Positions 11,210 to 20,913 are shown, counted from the stretch's first letter. The stretch is DNA of 64,000 nt from Blastocatellia bacterium (GCA_026985075.1 JALSQX010000067.1:186001-250000), one strand, 5' to 3'. Notes: generated from the letters alone by a model not told the origin. Numbers and translations: made by a program.

Positions 11210-11719
11210 ATGAATAGCCCTGTTTTGGTCCTGAATGCGACCTACGAGCCCATCAACGTGACGACCGTGCGCCGAGCGCTGGTTCTCATCTTCAAGGGTA
11301 CGGCGCGTCCCGAAGAGCTGACTGACGAGGTTGTTCGCTCGGCGCGGCACTCATTCCCCGTGCCCTCGGTCATCCGACTAGTGGAATACATCCGCATCCC
11401 CTACGAGCGGCGAGAACTTTCGCGCCGGAATGTGATGCTCCGCGATGGATACACCTGCCAATACTGCGGCCGGAAGTTCAACCCTTCTGATCTGACCATT
11501 GATCACGTGATTCCTCGGGCGCGAGGAGGGCGAACCTCCTGGGACAACGTGGTGACCTGCTGTCGGCGGTGCAATGCGCGGAAGGGAGACCGAACGCCCG
11601 AAGAGGTGGGTATGAAATTGCTGAAACATCCTCGCGCCCTCTCCTGGCGCGTGGGCCATCAGATCTTGACGCACCTGGGCCGTCACCAGGAAGCCTGGCG
11701 CAAATATTTGATCATCTAG
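11210..11719 (+). CDS. HNH endonuclease family protein
   Basis: Small putative nuclease of the widespread stand-alone HNH group, whose cellular role is not established. From the ATG at 11210 it has 169 residues. The N-terminus NSPVLVLNATYEPINVTTVRRA is the characteristic lead-in of this group. The HNH core is at residues about 78-125: a CQYCG zinc knuckle, DHVIPRARGG with the catalytic His, WDNVV, and the CCRRCNARKG second knuckle. An ATG at 11183 would add nine residues. No methylase or restriction partner is nearby, which argues against a restriction system. Confidence 0.8.
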   Translation: MNSPVLVLNATYEPINVTTVRRALVLIFKGTARPEELTDEVVRSARHSFPVPSVIRLVEYIRIPYERRELSRRNVMLRDGYTCQYCGRKFNPSDLTIDHVIPRARGGRTSWDNVVTCCRRCNARKGDRTPEEVGMKLLKHPRALSWRVGHQILTHLGRHQEAWRKYLII

Positions 11720-11862
11720 TCTCCCGTTTTCGAAACTGAAACTCTCATTGCAAGGGTGAAACGGTAGTTACATCACCGCCAGAGTCAATCCGCGGTAAAC
11801 TTGTAAGTCTTTTCTCATCAGTCAGTTCCATAAAGCACCCAGATTCCCCCGTGTTACTCCAG

Positions 11863-11878
11863 TGGCACGTGATTTGCA
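11863..11878 (+). promoter_or_regulatory. Sigma-54 (-24/-12) promoter for the kinase/NtrC operon
   Basis: TGGCACGTGATTTGCA fits the sigma-54 consensus TGGCACG-N4-TTGCA at every fixed position, with GG and GC exactly 10 bases apart. It lies 74 bases before the histidine kinase start. The operon encodes an NtrC-type activator with a GAFTGA loop, so autoregulation is a natural inference. Confidence 0.85.
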
Positions 11879-11952
11879 ACATGTTTATCTGCCACAATGG
11901 CCACGAGCACGGATTGCATTGACTGAGGCCTGGCCTGCAGAGGGAGTGACAT

Positions 11953-14136
11953 ATGAAGTCCATGCTCAAGAGGAATTCCATCAGTACCCTGACCATTGCT
12001 CTGGGAATCGCCTTCACATCGGGGCTCATCATCGCCCTTCCCCAATACCCGAAGGCCCTCGCCGAAACGGCAATCGCTCGGCTGCAAACGGAATTGAGCG
12101 CCAAGATCTCCCAATCGATGAACGAGCGATTAGTGGGCTTGAGCAGAATGGCCGATTTGTATGCCCATGGTATCATCAAGAATGCCGCCACTCACGCTCA
12201 TTATGCCCGCCGGCTCATCGACCAGATTTCGGGTCTCCAGCAAGTGGCTTACGTTGACCGGGGATACCGGACTCGGCACGTCTATCCCTCCCCTCCCGTG
12301 CTGAGACTCAGCCTGGCGCGCCGATCGGAGTTGTATCATCTGGCCAAACACGCCATGGAGACGCGATCGACGCTCTTGTCACCGCCCATTCGCGCAGGAG
12401 CCAAAGCGGAATCCTACCTGGTGGCGTTCGCGCCCATCATATCGAACCAAAGAGTCATCGGGCTCATCGAAGGCATCTTCTCTAAACCGATTCTCACTCA
12501 GGATATCATTCGCCCGTTGATGAGCGCCCACATCCCATACCAGTTACAAACCAGTGAAGGTATCACCATCAGCAGTCAATACGAGGAGAAACTGGACCAG
12601 CTGCACCCTTTGCTCCTCCCCATCAAGGTGGGCGCGACGCAATGGGTTTTACGTTTTCCCACCAACGCGTTGCTCGGCCGGGCGAGCGTGCGCATTTATG
12701 ATTGGCTCACCATCCCCTACAATTGGCTCACGCTGATGTTCGGATTGGGCATCATCGCTGTCATTACCTTCGGGACGCTGGCGCTCAGCCGACAGAGCAA
12801 GAAGCTGGAAGAGAAGAATCAGGAAATCGCCCGGTTGTATGAAACGATCCAATTCTCTCTCCAGCAAACCGAGGATGAGTACCGTCGTATCGAACTGATC
12901 CTGGAGAACGTCCCGGCGGGCGTATGTGTCATTGATGCCGACACGGGCAAAGTGGTCATCGCCAATCGAAATGCCAGTCAATTATTTGGTCAACCGCTCA
13001 CGCCGGGCAGCGTCGTTCCGATTCTCTCGGACTCCTATGCCCTCTGCCAGCCCAGTGGGGAGCCGTATCCGCTGGCCGAGCTCCCGCTGGGCAAGGCCGT
13101 CCTCGGCGGCATCAGCAGCGTCACCGATGACGTGACCCTCATTCGCCCCGATGGGCAAAAGATCAATCTCTTGATGGGCGCGGCTCCCCTTTCCACCTCA
13201 GAGGAAGAGCCCACGCAGCAGATCGTCCTCGTGTTTCAAGACATCACCGAGAAGGTCAAAATGGAACAGAAGCTTCAGCATTACACCGAGCGATTGGAAC
13301 TGGAGGTCCGAAAGCGCACGCGCGAACTCGAGGAAGCCGAGCGAGAACTGCGCCGCTCGTACGAACAATTGAAACAGACGCAACAGCGGCTCATCGAGCA
13401 CGAGCGGTTATCGACCATCGGTAAGATGTCGGCCACCATCGCTCACGAAATTCGCAATCCTCTGAGCGCGCTCCACGCGGCGGCCCAGGAACTGAAAGAG
13501 AGCCTCTCCCTCCCGGAGGAGTACCAGGAACTCCTGGACATCATCACCTCGCAATCGGCCCGGCTGAGCAAGATCATTCAAAACACGTTGACCTTCACAC
13601 GACCAGTGACGCTGGAGAAGAAGGAGGTCGACCTTCACCAGCTCATTGATCATTTGCTCTCTTCACTGCGCGGGGATGCCCGATTCCAAAACGGCATTCG
13701 CCTCTCCAAGAACTTCGACCCCCACATCCCCACTGTGGACATCGACCCGGATGCCATTGAACAAGTGCTCTGGAACATCCTCATCAATGCTGTTCAGGCC
13801 ATTCGACATGGGGAGGGCCAGGTAGAGATCCTCACCCGCTGGCTCCCCCAGGGACTCAATGGGTTTGATGGCCCCGCGGTCGAGATCGCCGTGAAAGACA
13901 ATGGAGTGGGTATCCCGGAGACACAGCTTCAGAAGATCTTCGAGCCTTTCCACACCACCAAGACTCAGGGTACGGGCCTCGGGCTGGCCGTCGCGCGACG
14001 CATCGTCGAGGCACATGGTGGCCACATCGAGGCCGAAAGCCAAGTCAATAAAGGGACGACGATGAGAATTGTGCTCCCGGCCGAATCTCCAGGGAGAGAA
14101 GATCAGAGAGAATCCATGAGGAGGCAAGGAGGATGA
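11953..14136 (+). CDS. Membrane sensor histidine kinase with PAS domain (NtrB-like)
   Basis: Two-component sensor of 727 residues. A transmembrane helix at about residues 12-30 and a second at about 258-278 flank a 225-residue periplasmic sensing region. A coiled-coil, a PAS domain (about 310-425) and a second coiled-coil follow. The HisKA domain carries the phospho-acceptor H498 in IAHEIRNPLSAL. The ATPase domain has its N box (NILINAVQAI), the DNGVGIP G1 box and GTGLGLAVARRIVEAHGG. The ATG follows GAGGGAG. The stop overlaps the next gene's start in an ATGA arrangement, so the cognate response regulator is 14133-15509. The ligand is unknown. Confidence 0.9.
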   Translation: MKSMLKRNSISTLTIALGIAFTSGLIIALPQYPKALAETAIARLQTELSAKISQSMNERLVGLSRMADLYAHGIIKNAATHAHYARRLIDQISGLQQVAYVDRGYRTRHVYPSPPVLRLSLARRSELYHLAKHAMETRSTLLSPPIRAGAKAESYLVAFAPIISNQRVIGLIEGIFSKPILTQDIIRPLMSAHIPYQLQTSEGITISSQYEEKLDQLHPLLLPIKVGATQWVLRFPTNALLGRASVRIYDWLTIPYNWLTLMFGLGIIAVITFGTLALSRQSKKLEEKNQEIARLYETIQFSLQQTEDEYRRIELILENVPAGVCVIDADTGKVVIANRNASQLFGQPLTPGSVVPILSDSYALCQPSGEPYPLAELPLGKAVLGGISSVTDDVTLIRPDGQKINLLMGAAPLSTSEEEPTQQIVLVFQDITEKVKMEQKLQHYTERLELEVRKRTRELEEAERELRRSYEQLKQTQQRLIEHERLSTIGKMSATIAHEIRNPLSALHAAAQELKESLSLPEEYQELLDIITSQSARLSKIIQNTLTFTRPVTLEKKEVDLHQLIDHLLSSLRGDARFQNGIRLSKNFDPHIPTVDIDPDAIEQVLWNILINAVQAIRHGEGQVEILTRWLPQGLNGFDGPAVEIAVKDNGVGIPETQLQKIFEPFHTTKTQGTGLGLAVARRIVEAHGGHIEAESQVNKGTTMRIVLPAESPGREDQRESMRRQGG

Positions 14137-15509
14137 TGTTCAAGATTCTGATTGTGGACGACGAACAACCCATACGCCAGACGCTCTCATTCACGCTGCG
14201 ACGACAGAATTACGATGTCGATCAGGCCAGCAACCGGCGAGAGGCCTTGGAGCGACTGGAGAGCAACAACTATGATCTCATCTTGCTCGATATGCGGCTG
14301 AATGGAGATTCGGGCATGGATTTATTGCGGTACATCAAGAAAATGTATCCCCAGACCGAAGTGATGATGATCACCGCCTTTGGGACGGTGGCGACCGCCG
14401 TGGAAGCGATGAAGCTCGGAGCCTGTGATTACATCACCAAGCCGTTCAACCGCGACGAGCTGCTTCACCGGGTGAAGAACGTTCTCCGCACCAAGCAGCT
14501 GGAGAGCGAGGTCAAGGTCTTGCGCCAGGAATTCGAGGAAAAGTACGGACTGAACAACATCGTCGGTCAATCCAAAGAATTGATGAAGGTCTTGGCGTTG
14601 GTCAAGAAGGTCGCTCCTACGGATACGACCGTGCTCATCACCGGAGAGACGGGCACCGGCAAGGACCTCATCGCCCGGGCCATCCACGCCCTGAGCCGGC
14701 GCTCCGAGCGCCCATTTGTCTCCATCAACTGCGCGGCGTTCCCCGAGCATCTGTTGGAGAGCGAATTGTTCGGTTACGTCAAAGGGGCGTTCACCGGGGC
14801 AATCAATAATCGCAAGGGACTTCTCCAGGAGGCCGATGGGGGAACGTTCTTCTTCGATGAGATCGGAGCCATGCCCTTGCCGCTGCAGACGAAACTTCTG
14901 CGGGTCATCGAGGATAAGATGGTCCGTCGGCTGGGCGAGAACAAGCCCATCTACATCGATGTGCGCATTATTGCCGCCACCAACAATGATCTCTATGAGG
15001 CGGTTCGGGCCCAGCAGTTCCGCGAGGATCTCTTCTACCGGTTGAATGTCGTCAATATTCATATGCCCCCGCTTCGGGCTCGCCGGGCGGATATTCCCGA
15101 ATTAGCCCACTACTTCCTCAAGAAATATGCTCAGCGAGATGGCCGGGAAGGTCTGGAATTCTCTCAAGAAGTCCTCGCTCTCCTCATCAACTACGATTTT
15201 CCGGGGAACGTTCGCGAACTGGCTCACATTGTGGAACATGCGGTGACGGTCTGCCCGGGCCCACTGATTCGGCCCGAAGACCTCCCCCAGCGATTCCGCG
15301 AACACTCCCAGTCATCACAAACCATTCCGCTGACACCACAGCGAAGTCGCCGACAGCAATTGGAAGAAGAAGAGCGCCGGTTGATCATTCAAGCCATCAA
15401 GGCGAGTTCCACCATCCGAGAAGCGGCCGAAGCCCTGGGGATGAGCCGGGCGACGCTCTGGCGCCGAATGAAGAAATACGGACTCTCTAAACGTCTCTTT
15501 GTGGAATGA
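14133..15509 (+). CDS. NtrC-family sigma-54-dependent response regulator
   Basis: Transcription activator of 458 residues that works with sigma-54 RNA polymerase. The receiver domain (1-120) has D53 as phosphorylation site in LILLDMRLNG. The AAA+ domain has Walker A GETGTGKD, the sigma-54-contacting GAFTGA loop at residues 218-223 and Walker B GGTFFFDEIG. The C-terminal Fis-type helix-turn-helix is at about 415-450 (IREAAEALGMSRATLWRRMKKYG). It is coupled to the kinase upstream, and the operon sits behind a sigma-54 promoter. Confidence 0.94.
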   Translation: MMFKILIVDDEQPIRQTLSFTLRRQNYDVDQASNRREALERLESNNYDLILLDMRLNGDSGMDLLRYIKKMYPQTEVMMITAFGTVATAVEAMKLGACDYITKPFNRDELLHRVKNVLRTKQLESEVKVLRQEFEEKYGLNNIVGQSKELMKVLALVKKVAPTDTTVLITGETGTGKDLIARAIHALSRRSERPFVSINCAAFPEHLLESELFGYVKGAFTGAINNRKGLLQEADGGTFFFDEIGAMPLPLQTKLLRVIEDKMVRRLGENKPIYIDVRIIAATNNDLYEAVRAQQFREDLFYRLNVVNIHMPPLRARRADIPELAHYFLKKYAQRDGREGLEFSQEVLALLINYDFPGNVRELAHIVEHAVTVCPGPLIRPEDLPQRFREHSQSSQTIPLTPQRSRRQQLEEEERRLIIQAIKASSTIREAAEALGMSRATLWRRMKKYGLSKRLFVE

Positions 15510-15538
15510 ATGAACATCGCACTCGTGGAGGAGGAGCC

Positions 15539-15901
15539 ATGTCACGTATCCTCATCGTCGATGATGAAGAACCCGTTCGCCGGGTTTTGCGCATCATGTG
15601 CAAGGGATTGGGTCATACTGTAGACACCGCCGAGAACGGATTGGAGGCCATGGAGCGGTTGAAGCGCCAGCCGTACGACTTGATGATCACCGACCTGAAA
15701 ATGGTGCCCGTTTCCGGTCTCGAGCTGGTGAAGTTCGTCCGTTCGACATGCCCTCGTACGAAAATCATCATCCTCACCGCCTGGTCTATCAGTGCGTCCG
15801 AGATTCAGGCCAGGAAGCTGGGGATTCGCCATTATTTTGCCAAGCCATTCAACCGCACCCAGATCGTCCAAGCGATTCGGGAGCTCCTCAGTCCCCAGTG
15901 A
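15539..15901 (+). CDS. Single-domain response regulator (CheY-like)
   Basis: A stand-alone receiver domain of 120 residues with no output domain. The acidic pocket is VDDEE near the N-terminus, the phospho-acceptor is D52 in LMITDLKM, and the conserved Thr and Lys are in ILTAWS and FAKPF. The ATG at 15539 follows GGAGGAGG. It is the third gene of the sigma-54 operon, so it may act as a phosphate sink or phosphorelay step for the same kinase. Confidence 0.88.
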   Translation: MSRILIVDDEEPVRRVLRIMCKGLGHTVDTAENGLEAMERLKRQPYDLMITDLKMVPVSGLELVKFVRSTCPRTKIIILTAWSISASEIQARKLGIRHYFAKPFNRTQIVQAIRELLSPQ

Positions 15902-16557
15902 ACCTTAGGGGAGGACTCATCGGTGCAACCTTCGTTTCATTTTGAATCCGATGTTGCAGAGCGAGCGCCTGGCCGGTCGGGAGAGCGGTTGGGCGAGCTT
16001 CGTCTCCACACGCCATCCCCATTAATAGCAAAAGGTTGCCTCCATCCGCTGGGACGACGCTGGCGACACCTCCTTTGGCACGTGGATTGCAAATACGATG
16101 ATGCCCGAGTTCGATAACAAGAAATAGGGAGGAGAGAGGCCCCATCCCTTACGGGGATCGGGGCCGCCGGGGATATGAGCGAAGGCCTGCGTGAGGCCCC
16201 CCGAGGCGCTCTCGTCGAGATCTCGCATCTCCAGGATGATCCCCTGAGCATGTTGCGCACTCTCTCGGTATCATCCCGAGCTGCTGTACCATTTAGTCTT
16301 GTGGCTCTTCCACCGATCACCAGACCCTCTGTCAGCGTCATCCCGGTCAGAGCTTCTGTACCACCGGTTGGGCGCTCAATGGATGAGGCCCTGATCCTTT
16401 GAGACCTCATCTCCGTCCTTTGACGTGCTCCCTCTCATCCCCACTCTCGACGCAATGGGTGTGGGAGCGCGGTCGGTCGCGCCCTTCGACTCGGTTCTCG
16501 TCATCCCCAGCGCTGGACAATTTCATCCATCTGAGAGACAATTTGACGGCAAGGCTT
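15902..16557 (+). other. 656-base gap: sigma-54 promoter and structured leader, no convincing gene
   Basis: No convincing protein gene lies here. A 75-codon frame at 16175-16402 has no family resemblance and no good ribosome-binding site. Downstream of the sigma-54 site there is a strong hairpin at 16138-16165: GGCCCC and ATCCC pair with GGGAT and GGGGCC around a short loop, with one bulged base. A second smaller stem, GGCCT/AGGCC, is at 16184-16198. Neither has a T-run. The segment is either a long 5' leader of oppDF or a small RNA gene. Confidence 0.5.
16076..16091 (+). promoter_or_regulatory. Sigma-54 (-24/-12) promoter upstream of the oppDF region
   Basis: TGGCACGTGGATTGCA is a full match to TGGCACG-N4-TTGCA. 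Transcription would start near 16103, about 455 bases before the next convincing gene (oppD). The long structured leader in between is described separately. Confidence 0.8.
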
Positions 16558-17625
16558 ATGACTGACGTGAGCGAGGATCGCGGGTCACGTTTAGTTGAGG
16601 TCCGCAATCTGAAAACATACTTTTTCACTCGCCGAGGGATCGTCAAGGCAGTTGATGGCGTGAGTTTCACCATCGAGCGCGGCCATACGTTGGGACTCGT
16701 CGGCGAGTCCGGATGTGGCAAGTCAGTGACCAGTCTTTCGATTCTGCGGTTGATCTCGCCGCCGGGACGCATCGTTGGCGGCGAGATCCTGTTCGATGGC
16801 GTCGATCTGCTCAAACTGGATGACGAAACCATGCGGCGCTATCGGGGAAAGAAGATCGCCATGATCTTTCAAGATCCCATGACCTCACTGAATCCCGTTT
16901 ACACGGTCGGGTACCAGATCGCCGAAGCGATCCTGGCGCATCATGACATTCCCAAGCGGGAGGCGTGGCAACGGGCCGTAGAGCTCATGCGGGCAGTGGC
17001 CATTCCCGATCCGGAACAGCGGGCCAAGAGTTATCCTCATGAACTCTCCGGAGGCATGCGGCAGCGCGTCATGATCGCCATGGCCATTTCCTGCCATCCG
17101 GAGTTGCTCATTGCTGACGAGCCGACCACAGCACTCGATGTCACCATTCAGGCGCAGATTCTGGAACTGCTGGAGCACCTTCGCCGAACGATGAACTTGT
17201 CCATGTTGCTCATCACTCACGATCTGGGCGTCGTGGCCGAAACGGCCGATCGCGTCGCGGTGATGTATGCGGGGAAACTCGTCGAGATCGCCTCGACGCG
17301 GGACATCTTCACCGATCCCCAGCACCCGTACACCATCGGTCTCCTTCGCTGCGTGCCAAGGATGACGACGGCTGGCCAAGACGACCAGCGTCGCCGGCTG
17401 GAGACCATCACCGGGAGCGTCCCCGATCTGGTCAACCTCCCACCGGGCTGTCCATTCGTTCCTCGCTGTCCGGAGGCTCACTCGACCTGCCGCCAAGGCG
17501 AGATCGCGTTCACTGAAGTGAGCCCCGGCCACTTCGTCCGCTGCGTGGCCCGTGGTTCCGAAGTCATACCTCATCCCTCAGAGCTCGCTGTTGGGGTGGA
17601 GAGTCGAGCCGGAGGCGGCGATTAA
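16558..17625 (+). CDS. oppD: Oligopeptide/dipeptide ABC transporter ATP-binding protein (OppD/DppD type)
   Basis: Cytoplasmic ATPase subunit of a peptide or nickel-type importer. From the ATG at 16558 it has 355 residues. Walker A is GESGCGKS, the ABC signature is LSGGMRQR, Walker B is [12 protein letters not shown] and the H-loop is LITHD. The C-terminal OppC-specific extension has the cysteine-bearing [15 protein letters not shown] segment found in this family. A longer frame from 16399 has no support. It is paired with oppF, but no permease or binding-protein gene is in the window. Confidence 0.9.
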   Translation: MTDVSEDRGSRLVEVRNLKTYFFTRRGIVKAVDGVSFTIERGHTLGLVGESGCGKSVTSLSILRLISPPGRIVGGEILFDGVDLLKLDDETMRRYRGKKIAMIFQDPMTSLNPVYTVGYQIAEAILAHHDIPKREAWQRAVELMRAVAIPDPEQRAKSYPHELSGGMRQRVMIAMAISCHPELLIADEPTTALDVTIQAQILELLEHLRRTMNLSMLLITHDLGVVAETADRVAVMYAGKLVEIASTRDIFTDPQHPYTIGLLRCVPRMTTAGQDDQRRRLETITGSVPDLVNLPPGCPFVPRCPEAHSTCRQGEIAFTEVSPGHFVRCVARGSEVIPHPSELAVGVESRAGGGD

Positions 17626-17652
17626 TGCGGCGAGTCGATGGCTGGAGGTTCT

Positions 17653-18639
17653 ATGAGGGAGGACGAGAAGCTGGTTGAGGTCATCGAGTTGAAGAAATAC
17701 TTCGCGCTGAGGAAGGGTCTGTTGGGAACCCAACGCCAGTCCGTCCGCGCCGTTGATGGAATCAGTTTCACCATTCATCGAGGGGAAACGTTCGCCCTGG
17801 TCGGCGAATCCGGATGTGGGAAGACGACCACCGGACGGTGTCTGCTGCGCCTCATCGAACCCACTTCGGGGAGCATTCGGTTTGCGGGCACTGACCTGCT
17901 CTCACTCAACCGCGCCGAGATGCGCGCCATGCGCCGTCACATGCAGATCATCTTTCAAGATCCCTATGCCGCGCTTGATCCCCGAATGACCATTGGCCAA
18001 ATCATCGAAGAACCGCTGCAGATCCATCGCTGGGGGACGAAGGCCGAGCGTCGCGAGCGGGTGCGACAACTTCTTGCCGAAGTGGGGCTGGATTCTGACG
18101 CCATCCACCAATATCCCCACGAATTCTCCGGCGGTCAGCGCCAGCGCATCGGCATTGCCCGCGCTCTGGCTCTGAACCCTACATTCATCGTCGCCGACGA
18201 GCCGGTTTCAGCCCTGGATGTCTCCGTTCAAGCCCAGATCATCAATCTGTTACAGGATCTGCAGGATCAGCATGGATTGACCTACTTGTTCATCTCTCAC
18301 GATCTGGCCGTCGTTCAACACCTGGCCACCCGGGTGGCCGTGATGTATCTGGGAAAACTCGTCGAGGTCGCTCCTCGGTCAGAGATTTATCGCCATCCAC
18401 AACATCCGTACACCCAGCTTCTGCTGTCGAGCGTCCCCGTTCCCGATCCTGACGCCCGGCGGGAACGCGAGCTTCCCCGGGGAGAGATCCCCACGGCGCT
18501 CAACCCACCGTCAGGATGTCGTTTTCATACGCGTTGTCCCTATGCCTTGCCGGAATGCCGGGAGCAAGAGCCGCCACTGATCGAAATCCAGAGACATCAT
18601 TGGGTCGCCTGTCATCTGGTCGGCCACAATCACCATTGA
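17653..18639 (+). CDS. oppF: Oligopeptide/dipeptide ABC transporter ATP-binding protein (OppF/DppF type)
   Basis: Second ATPase of the peptide importer, 328 residues from the ATG at 17653, which has GGAGG a few bases upstream (an ATG at 17638 is an alternative). Walker A is GESGCGKTT, the signature is [15 protein letters not shown], Walker B is [12 protein letters not shown] and the H-loop is FISHD. The C-terminal oligopeptide extension has the [14 protein letters not shown] cysteine pattern. It starts 27 bases after oppD. The two would form a heterodimer with permeases encoded elsewhere. Confidence 0.9.
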   Translation: MREDEKLVEVIELKKYFALRKGLLGTQRQSVRAVDGISFTIHRGETFALVGESGCGKTTTGRCLLRLIEPTSGSIRFAGTDLLSLNRAEMRAMRRHMQIIFQDPYAALDPRMTIGQIIEEPLQIHRWGTKAERRERVRQLLAEVGLDSDAIHQYPHEFSGGQRQRIGIARALALNPTFIVADEPVSALDVSVQAQIINLLQDLQDQHGLTYLFISHDLAVVQHLATRVAVMYLGKLVEVAPRSEIYRHPQHPYTQLLLSSVPVPDPDARRERELPRGEIPTALNPPSGCRFHTRCPYALPECREQEPPLIEIQRHHWVACHLVGHNHH

Positions 18640-18698
18640 GGAACCTCTCGGGGGGGAACACTTCCGGGGAGTCTACTCTCCAGTATCTAGACTGAGCC

Positions 18699-18727
18699 TT
18701 GACATTCCCTGGGACAATCTGAATAAT
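18699..18727 (+). promoter_or_regulatory. Sigma-70 promoter for the YIP1 gene
   Basis: TTGACA at 18699-18704, a 17-base spacer and AATAAT at 18722-18727. The start of transcription would fall near 18734, about 39 bases before the ATG at 18773. Confidence 0.75.
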
Positions 18728-18772
18728 CCAGGCAGCACGTTGTCCAGTCAAGATCACGAAGAGCAAGGAGGT

Positions 18773-19585
18773 ATGAGCATGAACGAAGAGCCAATCATGG
18801 AGTCCCCGCCCGAATCGACGGGGACGTCGACAGAGGGTGAAGAACGACGGATGAATGAGATCTCTCGGGTAGCCAATATGTTTTTCTCCCCGGGAGAAAC
18901 CTTCGAAGACATCAACCGGAAACCCACCTGGCTCATTCCACTTCTCATCGCGCTCGTCTTCTCTCTCGCGGTAGGCGCGCTGTTTCGGACGAAGGTGCTC
19001 ACTCCAGAAGCCTTCGAGCAAATGACGCGACAACGCCTGGAAGAGGCCATGGAGAGACGAGGAGCTCAGATGTCCGAAGAGGTGATGCAGCAGGCTCTGA
19101 AATCCTCCAAGATCGCCTATCAGATGTGGCACGTGTTCACGGTGGGGTCCACGCTCCTGATGCTGGTCGTGATTGCGGGCGTGTATTTCCTCGTGCTCCT
19201 GCTCCTTCAGGCGGAAGCGCCGTTCAAAAAGGTCTTCTCCGTGGTGACCTGGTCGTGGATGGTCTATGCCGTGGCCAGTGGAGTCATTGCCGCTATCACC
19301 TTGCTTTTGAAGCCCCCGGAGACCATCGATCCCATGAATGTGGAGAGCATTGCTGCGACCAACCTGGCCGCTTTTCTCTCCCGACGAGAGACGTCGCCGG
19401 CGGTCTATTCCCTGGCCAGCAGTCTGGACATTTTCTCCGTCTGGTTCCTCATCCTCTTGTCCATCGGGTTCTCCAAAATCTCCAAGAGGGTCTCGGTCAA
19501 GAAGGCGGCGATCGCCGTATTCGCGCTGTGGATTCTGTACATCCTGGGGAAAGCGGGGTTTGCTTCCTTCCAGGGCGTGGCCTGA
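18773..19585 (+). CDS. YIP1-family integral membrane protein
   Basis: Membrane protein of 270 residues. The ATG at 18773 follows AAGGAGG; a second ATG two codons later is possible. An acidic, soluble N-terminus (1-55) is followed by four or five hydrophobic segments. The first is at about 55-75, after the FFSPGETFEDINRKPTW motif typical of bacterial YIP1/DUF1282 proteins. The others are at about 125-150, 160-182, 220-240 and 245-265. Function in bacteria is not established. It converges with the ABC-2 permease gene, whose stop is five bases away. Confidence 0.7.
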   Translation: MSMNEEPIMESPPESTGTSTEGEERRMNEISRVANMFFSPGETFEDINRKPTWLIPLLIALVFSLAVGALFRTKVLTPEAFEQMTRQRLEEAMERRGAQMSEEVMQQALKSSKIAYQMWHVFTVGSTLLMLVVIAGVYFLVLLLLQAEAPFKKVFSVVTWSWMVYAVASGVIAAITLLLKPPETIDPMNVESIAATNLAAFLSRRETSPAVYSLASSLDIFSVWFLILLSIGFSKISKRVSVKKAAIAVFALWILYILGKAGFASFQGVA

Positions 19586-19590
19586 GCCGT

Positions 19591-20859
19591 TCAGGCTTCG
19601 CGCAGCCAGCGAAGGATTTCCGACAGCCCGGGCCGCTTCCCATACATCAAGGATGCGGCCCGAAAAACCTTAGCCGCACCCCGCACAGCGAGCAAGATCC
19701 CCACGATGAGCGAACCCACCGAGATGAGGATATCGATGACAGGAACCGAGGTCAGACTGATGCGCAATAGCATGGTCACCGGAGCCGTCAATGGAAAATA
19801 CGAGAAACCACGAGCCAGCGCCGAATGAGGCGATTCGCTGATGGGGCCGAGAACAAAGAGCGGCACTATGCTCGAGATCGTCCAGACGGCGGCCAGTTGA
19901 TTGCTCTCCTGAACCGTGCTCCCCAAGATCCCCGTCCCGGCCATCAAACTGGCAAATAGCAGGTATCCGAGACCGAAATAGACGAGCGAGAGGAGGAGCT
20001 GTCCCACGCTCACCTGTACGGTGACGACCAGGACCATCGAGGGGACGAGGAGGACGAGGGCATAGAAGGCCACCTGCAGCAGGCCGGCTGCGCCTAATCC
20101 CATAATTTTTCCCGCCAATAGTTGCTCCGGCGTCACCGAGGAGAAGAGGATCTCGATCACCCGATTCTGTTTATCTTCGGCCATCCCCTGGAGCAGGTAA
20201 CCAGAAGAAAAGAAGATGGCCATAGTGAGCAGGATGAACATGCCGAACGGTCCGATCAGCTTGGTGACCTCATCCCACTCACTCTCAGAGGGTTGCACCT
20301 CACCCCGTTCGGAGACCTTCATCGACGCGAGGTTCACCGGCCGGAGCACGCGCTGGAGCATTGGCTCGGACACCCGACCTTTCACCAGGCTGGCCCGCAG
20401 GAGGGCGTACAACTCGCGCTCTCCAGGAGGATTGAGTCGCGAGAAGAGCCCCTCATCCCGGACGTAGACCGAGACTCTCCCCGTCGTCATATAATCGCTT
20501 TCGATCACATAACAGGCCTGGATGCGGCGGCGCTGCAAGTCGGCCAGCGCGCGATCGAGATCTTCATAGGAGGTGAGCTGCGGTCCCTTCTTCGGCCCAA
20601 GCGAGGAGGAGGAATCAGAGGCCGCTTCCACCCGCTCGATAACCTTGGCGGCGAGGTCAAAATCGACGACGCCGGCCCGATCGATGACGGCGACCATGCC
20701 GCGCTCCTTCGATGACCCATCCCCTGACGTCTCCACGATCATGGGGATGGCCGCGATGGCCAGGAAGAACAACGGCATGCCGATGACGGCGAAGATATAG
20801 CCTTTTCGCGTGACGGTGGCTATGAATTCGTGGCGCGCGATGACCAGAATCTTTCTCAT
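19591..20859 (-). CDS. ABC-2 type exporter permease (NatB-like)
   Basis: Membrane subunit of an ABC exporter, 422 residues from the ATG at 20859. One transmembrane helix at about residues 20-45 precedes a periplasmic domain of about 150 residues. Then five or six helices fill the C-terminal half (for example FILLTMAIFFSSGYLLQGMAEDKQNRVIEILFS), the arrangement of NatB/ABC2_membrane_3 proteins. The EDKQNRVIEILFSSVTPEQLLAGK segment is the family hallmark. The ATPase partner ends 54 bases upstream. The substrate (sodium, drug or other) cannot be told from sequence. Confidence 0.85.
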   Translation of the reverse strand: MRKILVIARHEFIATVTRKGYIFAVIGMPLFFLAIAAIPMIVETSGDGSSKERGMVAVIDRAGVVDFDLAAKVIERVEAASDSSSSLGPKKGPQLTSYEDLDRALADLQRRRIQACYVIESDYMTTGRVSVYVRDEGLFSRLNPPGERELYALLRASLVKGRVSEPMLQRVLRPVNLASMKVSERGEVQPSESEWDEVTKLIGPFGMFILLTMAIFFSSGYLLQGMAEDKQNRVIEILFSSVTPEQLLAGKIMGLGAAGLLQVAFYALVLLVPSMVLVVTVQVSVGQLLLSLVYFGLGYLLFASLMAGTGILGSTVQESNQLAAVWTISSIVPLFVLGPISESPHSALARGFSYFPLTAPVTMLLRISLTSVPVIDILISVGSLIVGILLAVRGAAKVFRAASLMYGKRPGLSEILRWLREA

Positions 20860-20913
20860 AAGCCGAAACTCGATGCCTGGCCAGCTCAATGGACGGAGGC
20901 GATGGTCAGGGAT

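Noticed and set aside
16175-16402. 75-codon frame between the sigma-54 promoter and oppD
   Set aside because: Composition is not protein-like, there is no close ribosome-binding site and no family resemblance; kept only as part of the untranslated leader description.
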